Positions 11,278-21,445 of a stretch of DNA of 64,000 nt are shown here, piece after piece; the stretch's first letter is position 1; each line of letters opens with the position of its first letter. The notes under the pieces were generated by a model, which was not told the origin of the DNA, searched no databases, and saw nothing but the letters and a program-made list of their open reading frames with translations. The stretch is from the NCBI GenBank assembly GCA_011503125.2, contig WWBZ02000016.1, positions 2,604,001 to 2,668,000 of the forward strand. Direction: 5' to 3'. The stretch comes from Botryosphaeria dothidea (taxonomy: Eukaryota > Ascomycota > Dothideomycetes > Botryosphaeriales > Botryosphaeriaceae). A program made the position numbers and the translations under genes.

Positions 11278-12582
11278 TTGCGGACTGCATTTTCATCAGC
11301 ACCGTCAACATGCAAGGTGGTGGTCGGCGCAGTGATTTTCTCTGGCGACGTCACCTGGACACGAGCCTGGCCGGGACTAACAGTTTTCTTTGCAGACTCC
11401 GCCACCAGCGTGGCTGCGGGAAGCAGAGCTTGCAGGGGCAAAAGCCATGAAAGAAGGTGTCGAGAGGTTTGAATCAGCCTCGCACGACGGGCCGTGGTTT
11501 GTGCGGGGAGCAGTGTTTTGGGGCCTGGGACGGCGTTGTTGCATTAGTACTCTGCGCCGCCTTCACCGCCTGCTCGCAATCCGACGTCCGGCAGGGTGCA
11601 TTTGGAGCAGAGGTCTGGGGCGGGTCGGGCGGGAGGCCGGTGTGACGGTGCGTGTGCGTGTGCGTGGGCTGTGAGATGCGACGGCTGTGCGAGATGGGTT
11701 GTGCAGCTGCGGCGCCAGGCCAGGACGGCGCGCAGGAAAAGAAAGGCGCAGAGGCAGATCTCGGCCAGGAAGGAGACACGCATGCATGCATGCTGATGCC
11801 ACTAGGGTGACGGGTGACGGGCGGCGGGCGGCGGGCGACGGCGCGCAGGCAGCCAGAGAGGGAGCCTTGCTGCCTGCTGCCTGCACCCCCAGCGAATCTG
11901 TGTGCGCGCTGCCCACTCGGAAGCCATGTCGCAGCGTGAAGGCTGAGGGGCGGTGCTCGCTCGGTACCAGGAAGCTGCGTCCTGCTTTCCAGACGTGTCG
12001 CTGCGTCATATGATGCCCAGCCGGCGACGAGCACGCTGCATCTGCGGCAGCCCTCGACCAGCTACCCGCCCTCACGCCTCAGCTGCTGCCCGCCCGCCCA
12101 CCGTGACGAGCGCCAGATCGCGACCCCCAGCGTACCTGCAGCGAACCTTCGAGGAAGCAGCCGCACTTGTCTCAGTTGGGGGCCAAACGCCTGCTAGCGT
12201 CTGTGGGGGCCGGAATGCGGCGTCGATGCGATGCAGACAGACATGGGGGCCGAAGATCCTCTCGTCGAACATGCCCCGGCTGACCTACCGAATGCGGCTG
12301 CCGTCTTAGCCCTCCGCGCCTCAGTCCCAGGAATGCCACCCAGTCAGCTCGCACCGCGCAACCCTGGAAAGAAGATAAAAACTAATTTTTCTACAAACAC
12401 CCCCCTTCTTTCCGCAGAGCACGGCCGTTAAAAAGGAAACCTACATATTTCATGAGCCCTGGGGATATCTAGAAACCAGCCAACCAAATCACCGCAAGCC
12501 CGCCCCATTCCTCTGTCCGTCTGAATGTGAAGAGAGCCCGGTACGCCGCACAACAAAAGAGAAATTCGACCAACATTCGTCA
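11278..12582. other. GC-rich intergenic region
   Basis: This is 1.3 kb upstream of one minus-strand gene and downstream of another. It contains GTGCGT-type microsatellite (about 11646-11670) and GGCGGGC repeats (about 11819-11845). Long ORFs occur in several overlapping frames because stops are rare in GC-rich DNA, and none has a recognisable motif. Confidence 0.5.
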
Positions 12583-15500
12583 TCAGCTCTGATAAGGATA
12601 GCCCGGTTGCTGCCTTGGATACGACATGGGTATTTGCTGGTACTCTCCCCCCCGGAACCGCCCCCCGCCGCTCGTCTGCTGCTCATCCTGCATGCTTGCC
12701 GTCATTGGCATTCCGCTCGCAAACTCTGCACCCATCGGTCCGTTGTAGGCATAGAGATTTGTCGGCAAGTCGTTGCCGAACGGCCCAGCCTCGACGGGCG
12801 AGTGGAACACCTGTCCTGACTGTGCGAAATCTGTGACGGGTGTGATCGATGGAGGGTACCCATGGGGCGCGTACTGGTTCGGATCCAGCCGACTCTGCCC
12901 CTGTAACCCACCTGTCGCAGCTGATCCCGGGTACGAGCGTACGGCGAAGCTCGATGCAACGTCACTGCTATAGCTTGCTGCCTGGGGCTGCTGTTGCAAC
13001 TGAACCTGGCTTCGATAATTTTGAAACTGCGGCGGCGGATACGTGTGCATGACCGTCGACGTCGTCGATGACGGTGCTTCCTGGTTGTAGCTCGAGTAGC
13101 TTGAGTTAACGCTGAGATTCTGGTTGTATCTCGAACTGTTGCTCGGCGTGGCCGAAGAAGTAGCTCGTGGTCTGTTTGCCTGCGGCTTCTCGACAGGGCT
13201 GATGATGCTGTCTGCATTTAGTGGTTTGTTCTCAACCAACGGAAGTATTGGTAAGCTGATTTGTTCGAGGTGCTTTGCAAGGTGCACTGTGAGCTTCTTC
13301 CAGCTAGGACAGATATTGCCACAGAATCGGCACGGTTCGTGCTTTGGCTGCTTCGTCGTGTCTCTTCGGCATGCTTCCACCAAGGCCCAGACCTTGTCAG
13401 AGATGTCGCCTGGTCCGCCAAAGACATCGTCACCTCTCTGCCAAGATGTCAGGTTGATTCGGATCTTATTCGCACTATTTGCCGTGCGCCCAGTCCTTGC
13501 CTTTGGTTCTGGCACCTTATGCTCACGAACGAGGTGTTGCACGAAGTTGTCTTTACGGTAGCAAGTATGACCACAGCCTTGCCTGTTGCAGAACCAATTT
13601 TCCAGCTGCCGATGCCTTTCATTCTCGTGCCTAACCCAGTCGGCTTTCCGCTTGAATGACATCGGCTCACCGCAGTTCGGAAAGGTGCAAGTGAAGGGCT
13701 GGAGATCTTCATAGACATGCTTGGTCCAATCTGAAGGCTTGAAGAATTTTTTGACCTTGAAACAGAGTGGACATTCGAATTCGGCAGGCATGCGCTTAAC
13801 CGGAGGAACAGGAAAACCAGCTGGTAGTGGCTTCGGTATGATCATTCCTTCCTCGGACGGATCGATCTCATCCTCCGATGAAACAACGATTTGGAAACCA
13901 GCAAACGCTGCTTCTCCATCCTTGTTGTTGTTCTTGGGTGGAAGGATCTTGGATTGGCCTCCCAGAGCAGTGCAGTAATTCCTGGACCCGCAATTCTTTT
14001 CCTTAATAGCCTTCAGGTGCTTGACCTTCAAGTCGAGAAGTTTCTTGTAGCGGCGGTTCTGCTCCTGTGCTATCCTCTCGATCATGTATTCGTCTAGTCG
14101 AGGGTTGAGGAGGCGGGCATGTGAACGGAATCCTTCGATAGTGGGGATGATTGGATCTGATCGGACCTTAAGGTCCATCGTAACCCCACCAATTTCGTCA
14201 TATTCCGCGTCCTCCTCATCACCACTTCCTTCAGCTCCACGAGGAGAGGGATTGGGAGCATCGAGGTCGTTTGCGGGTGTCACCAAGGACAGAGTAGGTG
14301 GCCCACCATGCGTACGCATGAGCTCAGAAAGGCCCGGGGTTTTGCTGCCAATATCACTCCTACTACGACTTCTCCGAATAGCGTTCTTTGCGTACGTGAA
14401 CGGCGCCAAGCTCCCGTGCTCTTTGAAAAGAGCAGTAGGGCTACTGTCGGGCTTCGGTGATTTCGATCTTCCCCAGCTGCCGGTGCGCTTGGGCGGTTCA
14501 TCAATTTTAGTCTCGAGCGAAAGAGCCGGCGGAGAAGGAGACGTCGTCTGCTGCTGCGAAGGATGACTCGGGTGACTACCTTTACGTTTGAGCAAGTTTG
14601 TAGGATGTCGCTTCAAGTTGTCCAATAAGCTGCCTTTCCTGACCCGTGTCCTTCCTTTGGGTTTGTCTGCTTCAGTATCTGGTCCGATTTTCTTTGAAAC
14701 TCCAGGAACCTGCAAGATGCTTCCGAGCTCTGACTCGCTTCTGCGACGGGCAGACCCTAAAGTCGCCGCCAGCGAGGCTGTCTCAAGGTCGCGTGCACGT
14801 TGATGGAACTTCACCATGGCAGCATTGGAGGTATCTGGTTGGTACTTGATCTCCGAAGGCTCCGTCGTTCGTGGCGGATCGCGCCAAGGGCGGACATGTG
14901 GCGGTAGGTTTGCGTCCTCTGCTGGGTATGACATTTGAGGAAAGTAAGAACCCTCTTCTTGGATGTTCTCAATTTGAATCTGAGCGGGGGGAGAACCCGG
15001 GCTACTTGGTTCATCTTCCTCATCTGAGGGATCCAATTCTTCCTCATCGGATTCGACGTTGATAGGCAATCCAGGTCCGGGGATGTCGAAAGGGGGAAAT
15101 TGCACTCCGAGACCTGCTTGTTGGCGAGACATAATGTCGTTGGTGCTGCGTGCCCTTCGGCGACCTGTTGCTGACTGCTTCTTGCGACGAGGCCGACCAT
15201 CGGGCTCACCAGCTTCGCTTCCAACTTCACTCTTGGTGAGCCACTCAGCTACGTCTTGGTTCCTCTCTTCCATGAGACGCTTGTCTTCCTGCTCCTTGAG
15301 GGTCGGAACGTAGACATCTTTCATGTCTTTCCGCTCCTCTGGGCTAATGCCAGCTTGACCGGAGCTGCTGCTTCGAACCCATGAGCCATCTTCGCCACGT
15401 GAAGGCGCTGCAACGGGTACCGTCCGAATCGGTACTTCCTGTACAAACGACTGCCCAGGTTCGTCTTCGTCAGAGTCTTCCAGGTCGTGGGGTGAGAGAT

Positions 15501-16470
15501 GATTGCCGGACCGTTTGGATCCAATGCCTTGGCTAACATGCGAGCGCGCTGGCGAGTCATCTCTACTGAAGTTTTCAACCCGGACGACAGGACTTGTGAA
15601 GTTTGCTGCTGAGCGGTCCTTGGGGACGTCAAGGTAGTTGTCACCTGGACTTGCTGTTAGGGCCGGACTTTGCTGTTGCTGTGGAATGGACATGCCGTGC
15701 GAGTGTTCCTCCATACCAGGCGAAAAAGACCTTTGTCCTGCGCCAGTGTTTTGCGCTGGTGCCGAGACAAGGGCCGGGTTCGCCAAGCATTCGGTACTGG
15801 AACCCGGGCTCGAGTGGTTCGTCAAGCTGGGGGAGATGAGATGTGTAGATGCGCCGTAAGTGGTCGAAAAACCAGGAGCTAGAAGGTTATTGTTTGAGGC
15901 ATTGACGCTACTTGGCCCAGAGGAATTATGAGATACCACGGAGGTGTTGGCGAATGAGGTGTTGAATGTGTTCATAGCATCCACAGTGAGAAAGCTCATA
16001 TTCATCTGAGCATCAAGGAGGTCGTCATCAAAGCCGGGAGTGGTGTATTGGCTCATGTCAGTGTAAGCTTGATCTGAGAGAAATGTCTCTGGCGTGGTGT
16101 GCTCGTGGTACGACGAGATGGAAGGTGACAAGTTATTTCCCGTGGAGTTGAACGAGGGTTGGGCGGTCTGCGTATCCTGGTAGAGGTTGCTCGGCCTTGA
16201 ATGTTGTGTTTGAGAGAAATTGGGCGGCTGCAGACCCATGATAGAGGCGTCCTGGGTGGGAATGGACAGATGAGCAGCCATGTCTTCTGGTGACGAATGA
16301 TGCGAGGCGTGACTGTGTGCACTCCTACTGCGGGAGTGACTGCGGCTGTGGGAGCTATTACGATATGCCTCGTCCGAAGAAGAGGCGGCGAAGAAGTCGT
16401 TCATGATGTCGGCGTGGTTGTGGTCATTCTTGTTGGAGTGGACGGGGATCACTGGGCCCACCAGAGACAT
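12583..16470 (-). CDS. Large C2H2 zinc-finger protein
   Basis: A single open exon of 1295 residues. The frame extends upstream of 16470, but ATG first occurs there (MSLVGPVIPVHSN). The first 850 residues are low-complexity and rich in Ser, Asn, Gln and Pro, with SRSHSRSRS-like basic stretches. At about 895-985 a finger array follows: ECPLCFKVKKFFKPSDWTKH, FTCTFPNCGEPMSFKRKADW and NWFCNRQGCGHTCYRKDNF. At about 1045-1075 is CRFCGNICPSWKKLTVHLAK followed by an EQISLPIL-like tail. I recognise this last block as a motif recurrent in filamentous-fungal C2H2 and NACHT/ankyrin proteins. The C-terminus is Gln/Tyr/Pro-rich. This is probably a nuclear regulator; the target is unknown. It lies head-to-tail with the zinc-finger gene at 8095-11277. 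Confidence 0.82.
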   Translation of the reverse strand: MSLVGPVIPVHSNKNDHNHADIMNDFFAASSSDEAYRNSSHSRSHSRSRSAHSHASHHSSPEDMAAHLSIPTQDASIMGLQPPNFSQTQHSRPSNLYQDTQTAQPSFNSTGNNLSPSISSYHEHTTPETFLSDQAYTDMSQYTTPGFDDDLLDAQMNMSFLTVDAMNTFNTSFANTSVVSHNSSGPSSVNASNNNLLAPGFSTTYGASTHLISPSLTNHSSPGSSTECLANPALVSAPAQNTGAGQRSFSPGMEEHSHGMSIPQQQQSPALTASPGDNYLDVPKDRSAANFTSPVVRVENFSRDDSPARSHVSQGIGSKRSGNHLSPHDLEDSDEDEPGQSFVQEVPIRTVPVAAPSRGEDGSWVRSSSSGQAGISPEERKDMKDVYVPTLKEQEDKRLMEERNQDVAEWLTKSEVGSEAGEPDGRPRRKKQSATGRRRARSTNDIMSRQQAGLGVQFPPFDIPGPGLPINVESDEEELDPSDEEDEPSSPGSPPAQIQIENIQEEGSYFPQMSYPAEDANLPPHVRPWRDPPRTTEPSEIKYQPDTSNAAMVKFHQRARDLETASLAATLGSARRRSESELGSILQVPGVSKKIGPDTEADKPKGRTRVRKGSLLDNLKRHPTNLLKRKGSHPSHPSQQQTTSPSPPALSLETKIDEPPKRTGSWGRSKSPKPDSSPTALFKEHGSLAPFTYAKNAIRRSRSRSDIGSKTPGLSELMRTHGGPPTLSLVTPANDLDAPNPSPRGAEGSGDEEDAEYDEIGGVTMDLKVRSDPIIPTIEGFRSHARLLNPRLDEYMIERIAQEQNRRYKKLLDLKVKHLKAIKEKNCGSRNYCTALGGQSKILPPKNNNKDGEAAFAGFQIVVSSEDEIDPSEEGMIIPKPLPAGFPVPPVKRMPAEFECPLCFKVKKFFKPSDWTKHVYEDLQPFTCTFPNCGEPMSFKRKADWVRHENERHRQLENWFCNRQGCGHTCYRKDNFVQHLVREHKVPEPKARTGRTANSANKIRINLTSWQRGDDVFGGPGDISDKVWALVEACRRDTTKQPKHEPCRFCGNICPSWKKLTVHLAKHLEQISLPILPLVENKPLNADSIISPVEKPQANRPRATSSATPSNSSRYNQNLSVNSSYSSYNQEAPSSTTSTVMHTYPPPQFQNYRSQVQLQQQPQAASYSSDVASSFAVRSYPGSAATGGLQGQSRLDPNQYAPHGYPPSITPVTDFAQSGQVFHSPVEAGPFGNDLPTNLYAYNGPMGAEFASGMPMTASMQDEQQTSGGGRFRGGEYQQIPMSYPRQQPGYPYQS

Positions 16471-18817
16471 TGCAGATTTAGCATCTAGCCGCTGACAACA
16501 GAAGCGCGCGGGAGCATCCAAGTATCGGGTCGACAGCGCGCACGACGATCTGCGCTAGCTGTGGGCGCGGCAGCGGGGGCGGCTCCAAGAGTGGACGCAG
16601 CCAAGCAGGCGACAGACAGCAGAGTGGTCTGGGAAGAAGAAGAACGCGTGGACAGTGCCGGGAGCGAGCGAGAGAGAGACAGCGCGGCGGGAGGCGGGAG
16701 TTCAAATGTAGGAGGATGGGCGGACGCGACGAGGGCCGGAGGTCTGCTGTCGCGTTGCGGGCACTTGTCGCAGGGCAGGCGATTGGCGAACGAGTAGGTA
16801 GCAAGCAGTAGCTCAGCCGCAGACCTAGGTGGAATGGGAAACCACGGCAAAGCCAGGCACAGGTGCACTGGGCAAGGATGGCGGCTGCTTTTCAAGAAAT
16901 CCGCCAACGGGCGGCATGTCTTAACGGTGGCACAAGCAGCGAGCTCTCAGTTGCCCATCCGCAGCGAGCAGACCAGACGAGTGTCACAGCACGGGCGCAG
17001 CGGGCAGGCAAGGCTGACGCGAGGCAGAGGCGGCGATGGAACTCGGAGGGGAGCGTGCCAAGTCTAGCGCCGCGGGAGCCTGCCCAGTGCCCGCCGATCC
17101 ATCAGGCCTCTCTTCTTATCAACAAGCATCCGCGCAAAGCTCTCTCCGCGGCCGCTCAAGCACGAACGGCGGGGGTTGGCGTCCCGAGGCAGACTTTGCG
17201 CCCTCATGGTCGCGCGCCCGCCCAGCTAAGCAGCAGTGCTGTGCGGTGGCTGAGCCGGTCTTTCTGCATCTTGAAACCCCGTCAAAGTTCAAAGCCACGT
17301 CTAGCGCTCCAAGATCCGCCCTGTTCCCTGGCTGACTGCCTAATGAGGCTCTCAAACTGCCGTCCGCCGGTGGAGCTGGCAACCGCAGCCGGTTTGATCA
17401 TCGACAACGGCACAATGACCAGCGGCGCGATCCATCCTGATTCTCACCGGCAGCTGACGCGAGGATTGCCTCTGGGATGCCGGCTTGGGCAGTGCAGTGC
17501 TTCGAGTCTAGCCCCGCTATGCGCACCGTCCCCACGACTGGCCGCACCGTGTTCCACCAGAGACAAGGGACAGCAGCGCCAGGCAATCGTACGCGAGCAT
17601 TCGAAGCATTCGTCTCGAAGAGTTTCGCGATTGATTATGATTCCGGTGAGAAGTTCCGGTTGGAATGGCATACGTGGTCGCTTCGTTGCGGGCAGAGCAT
17701 CCGTCCAGTTGCGACACTACTGACATAAGAACCACGCAGCCGAGCGAATGCTCATCCCCTACGGGAGTAGTTTAGGTTATTTCGGTTGTTGCGCTTTACG
17801 AAAGAACTATTTTAGATGCCAAGATTTCGGAAATAATGGTGTCTTGCCCCGATTTCGCCGAGCGCTAACGGTAGAGGGCCCGTAGTGTGCCTGAGGCATC
17901 GATGCGCCGCGAGGCTGCATCCTCTCCGCCGAAGCCATTCCTATCTAGAATGCGAGATGCGGCCCGCTTCTTGCGCGTAAATGACACGGCCCGCAATGCT
18001 CCGCACACTGTTTTTGTCGGGCATAGAGATGCAGAAACTTCATTGAAGTCGTGTGATTATTGTCCCTAGCATCATCCAATGTTGCCCTTTTTTCCCAACT
18101 AGCTGGCAGAGTCACGTTGGAGCAGCACATGCCTGACACGCCCGCTCGTGCGGAGGAGGTGCATGCGCGACAGTGGAGCAATGCAGGGGGAGCTCCACGA
18201 GCGGGACGCCGTCTGAGATACGCGCCTATCGCCGGTCGCCAGAAGTGGGAAGCAACAGTAATGCGCCGTAGTGGGCGCAATGCTTAGCATCGTCGCCTTA
18301 TGCGGCCTCTGCACGCCTCTTTCTGCAGGAAATTCCGTCACGACAAAGACGATGAAGAGGCTCTTCTGCCACCTCCGCAAAGGGCGGACCCTGGTGCGGC
18401 ACTTCGTTATTGGGCGGGGCAGGGGTGCCCACGGCCACGTCCGGCAAATCGGCGGCAAGCGTCATCATCGGTCCCGCCGCCCAGCGCGGACGAAGGGATC
18501 CAGAGGGGTCGAGATGCTACCAAACACCTGCAACTACTGTCCGTAGGCCAACGGCTCGAGCGTTAGTCCCATAGCTTTTATTCTTATTAGCATCCTCCGC
18601 TCTTTGAATCCTCCTACGCCTCAATTTTCCGTCCAAAATTTTGCAAACCTGCATGCCCGTCGATCCGCATGTGACTTCAGACTTAGTTTCACGAGGACAG
18701 TCCACAGCAACACCTAGTCCCTGAAGCTTCTGAGTCTTGTCCGCTCCCCTCCCTCCTCTCTTCTACGCCGCAGTACAGCCTTCGACTACGCATAGCTCTC
18801 TCCACTTCTCCACCGAA
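16471..18817. other. Long divergent intergenic region
   Basis: A 2.35-kb gap separates the large zinc-finger gene (-) and the unknown gene at 18818 (+). Long upstream regions are common for fungal regulatory genes. GC-rich stretches create overlapping ORFs (for example 16863-17723, plus) without codon or motif support. I see no tRNA or repeat here. Confidence 0.5.
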
Positions 18818-20017
18818 ATGGTCCAGTTCATTCCACCTCCAGAGCCACGCACTCTGCTTCCTCCACTTCTTGCTTGTCTCCCAACCGCGTTCGCATCGCC
18901 CCGTCCCCCGCCAGCTTTGCTCCCTCTACTCTCACCGATCCTGCGCCAGCGCGTCCAGCTCCTCTCCATCACAAACGGCCCGAACGAGTCATGGCTCCCT
19001 CTTCTATCGTGGGACAAAGAGCGCGCTAGCAAACTTCCTAAGCTTGTCGAGGACCTTGAAATCGAGCCGCATCCGTCCTCTGGCGAAGTCGAATTTGAGG
19101 ATGTGAAGAACATCAGATACAGGCGGAGGGATGAGGAGACGCTGGAGGCTAAATTCGAGCTGGAAGAGTTCAACCTTCTCCCCGTATACCTGTGGTGCAT
19201 GACGGACGATGCGGGTGGTGGTCCGGCGTGGCGACTCACCGAACTGCGTGCCCTTGAGGATATCGAGGACGGTACGGAATGGTTTGGAAGCATGGACGAA
19301 GCAAACGAGGGTTCTAAGGTTGCGTATATCCGGGATGCGCTTCGCCAAGACACGCTGAGCCCGAATGCACGGCCCCTGCAACACCAGCAACAACACGGCA
19401 ACCACGAGGAGCATGAGGATGATGATGATGACTATTGGAACTCCTACGACAGAACACCAGGGAGGACTCCTGCCAGGACTCCCGCAAAACGCTCGCCCGC
19501 TCCAGGCTCGAACGTTCAGATGCCGTCAGCGTCGGAGCTCGAATACTTTGCTCGCTACGCCATGGAGGTGCAGCCCGCTTTGGATGCGCACGACCCGGAG
19601 GAGGAGACTGATGAGCCAGTCGAGTCTACTCTTAACGGCAACGTTTTGAGATCTGGCCCTCGGCAGCGCCAGGTTGAGCCCGTGGAATCCTCGAACATTG
19701 GCCCTGGAGGATATGACTCGCCGCTGCCGCACACGCAATCAAATGGACAGGACTCGCCCTTTGAACAGATATCGAGCAGCGAAATCAACCATCCTCGGCC
19801 TGACTCCGCTGCTTCTTCGCTCTCTGGCTCGATTGAAAAGATGGAACAAGCTGCCGAAGTTCACTCGCAAGCGGAAATTGCTATTAAACAACATATAAGC
19901 ACCGACATCAAGAGTCTTTACAGACTCGCCCGATCGACCGGTATCCAGCGTGAAGAATTTCAACGCATTGTCAGAACGGAATTGGAGATGCTCAGTATGA
20001 TGGACATTGACGATTAA
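18818..20017 (+). CDS. Conserved-looking fungal protein, function unknown
   Basis: A single exon of 399 residues begins at the first in-frame ATG (MVQFIPPPEPRTLLPPLLAC). The N-terminal 190 residues look folded and include LPVYLWCMTDDAGGGPAWRL and WFGSMDEANEGSKVAYIRDA. A disordered middle follows, with His/Gln and Asp runs and a small TPGRTPARTPAKRSP proline-threonine repeat that could be a kinase target. The last 70 residues form a probable helical domain (IEKMEQAAEVHSQAEIAIKQ onward) ending in MMDIDD. There is no signal peptide or membrane segment. I do not recognise the family. The gene converges on SPC2 with 336 bp between stops. Confidence 0.8.
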   Translation: MVQFIPPPEPRTLLPPLLACLPTAFASPRPPPALLPLLSPILRQRVQLLSITNGPNESWLPLLSWDKERASKLPKLVEDLEIEPHPSSGEVEFEDVKNIRYRRRDEETLEAKFELEEFNLLPVYLWCMTDDAGGGPAWRLTELRALEDIEDGTEWFGSMDEANEGSKVAYIRDALRQDTLSPNARPLQHQQQHGNHEEHEDDDDDYWNSYDRTPGRTPARTPAKRSPAPGSNVQMPSASELEYFARYAMEVQPALDAHDPEEETDEPVESTLNGNVLRSGPRQRQVEPVESSNIGPGGYDSPLPHTQSNGQDSPFEQISSSEINHPRPDSAASSLSGSIEKMEQAAEVHSQAEIAIKQHISTDIKSLYRLARSTGIQREEFQRIVRTELEMLSMMDIDD

Positions 20018-20353
20018 CGTACAAATACGATGATGGTTAACGTAGAGGTGTATTTGCATTACAAGCATAGGCGCAAGGTTTTGGAGGCAAGGCACGTTTT
20101 CCTTGGATTTCTTGATACAAGCTATAAGCCAGCATGTCTGTATGTAGATACCGCCCTATTTCGAGTAGCAATAAGAAGCCTCTTTTTTCACGATCTTGTC
20201 CATTTAAGCCTTTTTTCTCCCTGGTGGTAATCCTTCACCATTTGAACGCATGCATCAAGACCCATCCATATCGCGCCGAAATAGAAAAAAGCAACGCGAT
20301 GAATCCATGCTTCAGGTCCCCACAACTCGTAACGCCACGCGTCCGCCTGCTCA
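20018..20353. other. Intergenic between converging genes
   Basis: This 336-bp stretch holds the 3' flanks of the unknown gene (+) and SPC2 (-). T-rich tracts near 20190-20215 are the only notable feature. Confidence 0.5.
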
Positions 20354-21164
20354 TCAACCCCTCCGCTTTGCCTTAGCTCCGCCAGCCCTCAGTTGATTTA
20401 GCACATCCCGCACGTTCGTTCCGTCGACACGGATCTCGTTTGCGGAGCCGGTACCGCGGCCAATCTCCTCGACGACGTTATCCGGGTCCGCGGCGCCAAC
20501 GATGGGGATCTCCGAGGCGATGAACTGCTGGAATGGCTTGGTGGCAAGAAAGCCATCGGACGTGAACCAGCGGGTGAAGGGCGCGCTGATATGGATCTCC
20601 TGCCACAACGTGTTCTTGGAGTTCTTCTTATCGGATGATGTGAAGCGGACTGTCATGTGGTAGATCGGAATGTTCTTCTCAACACGTGAAGCGACTTCCA
20701 GCTGCGGAGAAACCCTCTGTCAGTATGGTGGTCTAGATGCGTCTGCACGTGTGACCATGGTGTGGCCTGAGGATTGCGCACCTTCAGACCGTCCTTTTCG
20801 CCGGAGTACACCAAGCCCTTCTCCACAAAGTACATCCAATACATGAAGGCACTGTTCAGAAGGAAGTAAGCCACCACAGCTGGTGCGGTGAACGGCTTGC
20901 TTGCATCCCAGCCGAACTTGTAGTCAAAGTAGAAGAGGGCGCCGGCGATGATCACTGCGGTGTAGCCGAGGGCGAGGCGTACGTCGGTAAGTTTATGGGA
21001 CTGGCGGAACTTGAGGGAGTTGAGGTAGTTAGGAATTGCATCGTCAGTCGTGTTCTTGAGGTCTGCATGCACAGTGTCAGCGGTTGCGTTGTGGAGCAAA
21101 ACTGCCCGCGGGGATGTGCTGTACCTGGGATAGAGTAGACGGCGATTTTCTGTTGCGCCGACAT
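20354..21164 (-). CDS. SPC2: Signal peptidase complex subunit 2
   Basis: Three exons, 21164-21125, 21062-20782 and 20701-20354, give 222 residues. The junctions restore SIPDLKNTTDDAIPNYL and KDGLKLEVASRVEKN, both matching the SPC25/Spc2 family. A cytosolic N-terminus is followed by two hydrophobic segments (LALGYTAVIIAGALFYFDY and APAVVAYFLLNSAFMYWMYF) separated by a short loop. A longer cytosolic C-terminal domain contains the SAPFTRWFTSDGFL block. The protein is a non-catalytic subunit of the ER signal peptidase and helps link it to the translocon. It is divergent from EMC3, with 281 bp between start codons. Confidence 0.93.
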
Positions 21165-21445
21165 ATTGGTGGCTGTTGAGATGTGGAATTGAGTCGGTAA
21201 GTGTCGAGCCCTTGATCAGGCTCGGGGGCGCATACGTCTTTCTGCTGGTTGTCGCGTCTTGTCCGGAGTGCGGTTGAAGCACAAGGTGTTCTCATGGAGC
21301 TCCCGGCCGCGGATCCCTGTCTGAGCGTTGGCAGCCGCACCGCGCCTGGATCAATTCCACCACGCCACCGTCTCCAACGCCGAAGGACCACGAGCTTCAC
21401 GAAGGGAGATACGAGACCGCATCATCGCCCCGACATCCCTCCATC
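21165..21445. promoter_or_regulatory. Shared divergent promoter, SPC2 / EMC3
   Basis: Only 281 bp separate the start codons of two ER membrane-protein genes facing away from each other, so their promoters must overlap. I see no TATA box. Confidence 0.55.

Noticed and set aside
11474..12075. Overlapping minus-strand ORFs of 170-186 codons
   Set aside because: Low-complexity His/Pro/Arg/Ala sequence from GTGCGT and GGC repeats, with no splice or motif support.
16863..17723. A 286-codon plus-strand ORF between two genes
   Set aside because: No recognisable domain and random-looking composition with many Arg and Ser; several frames are open at once here.
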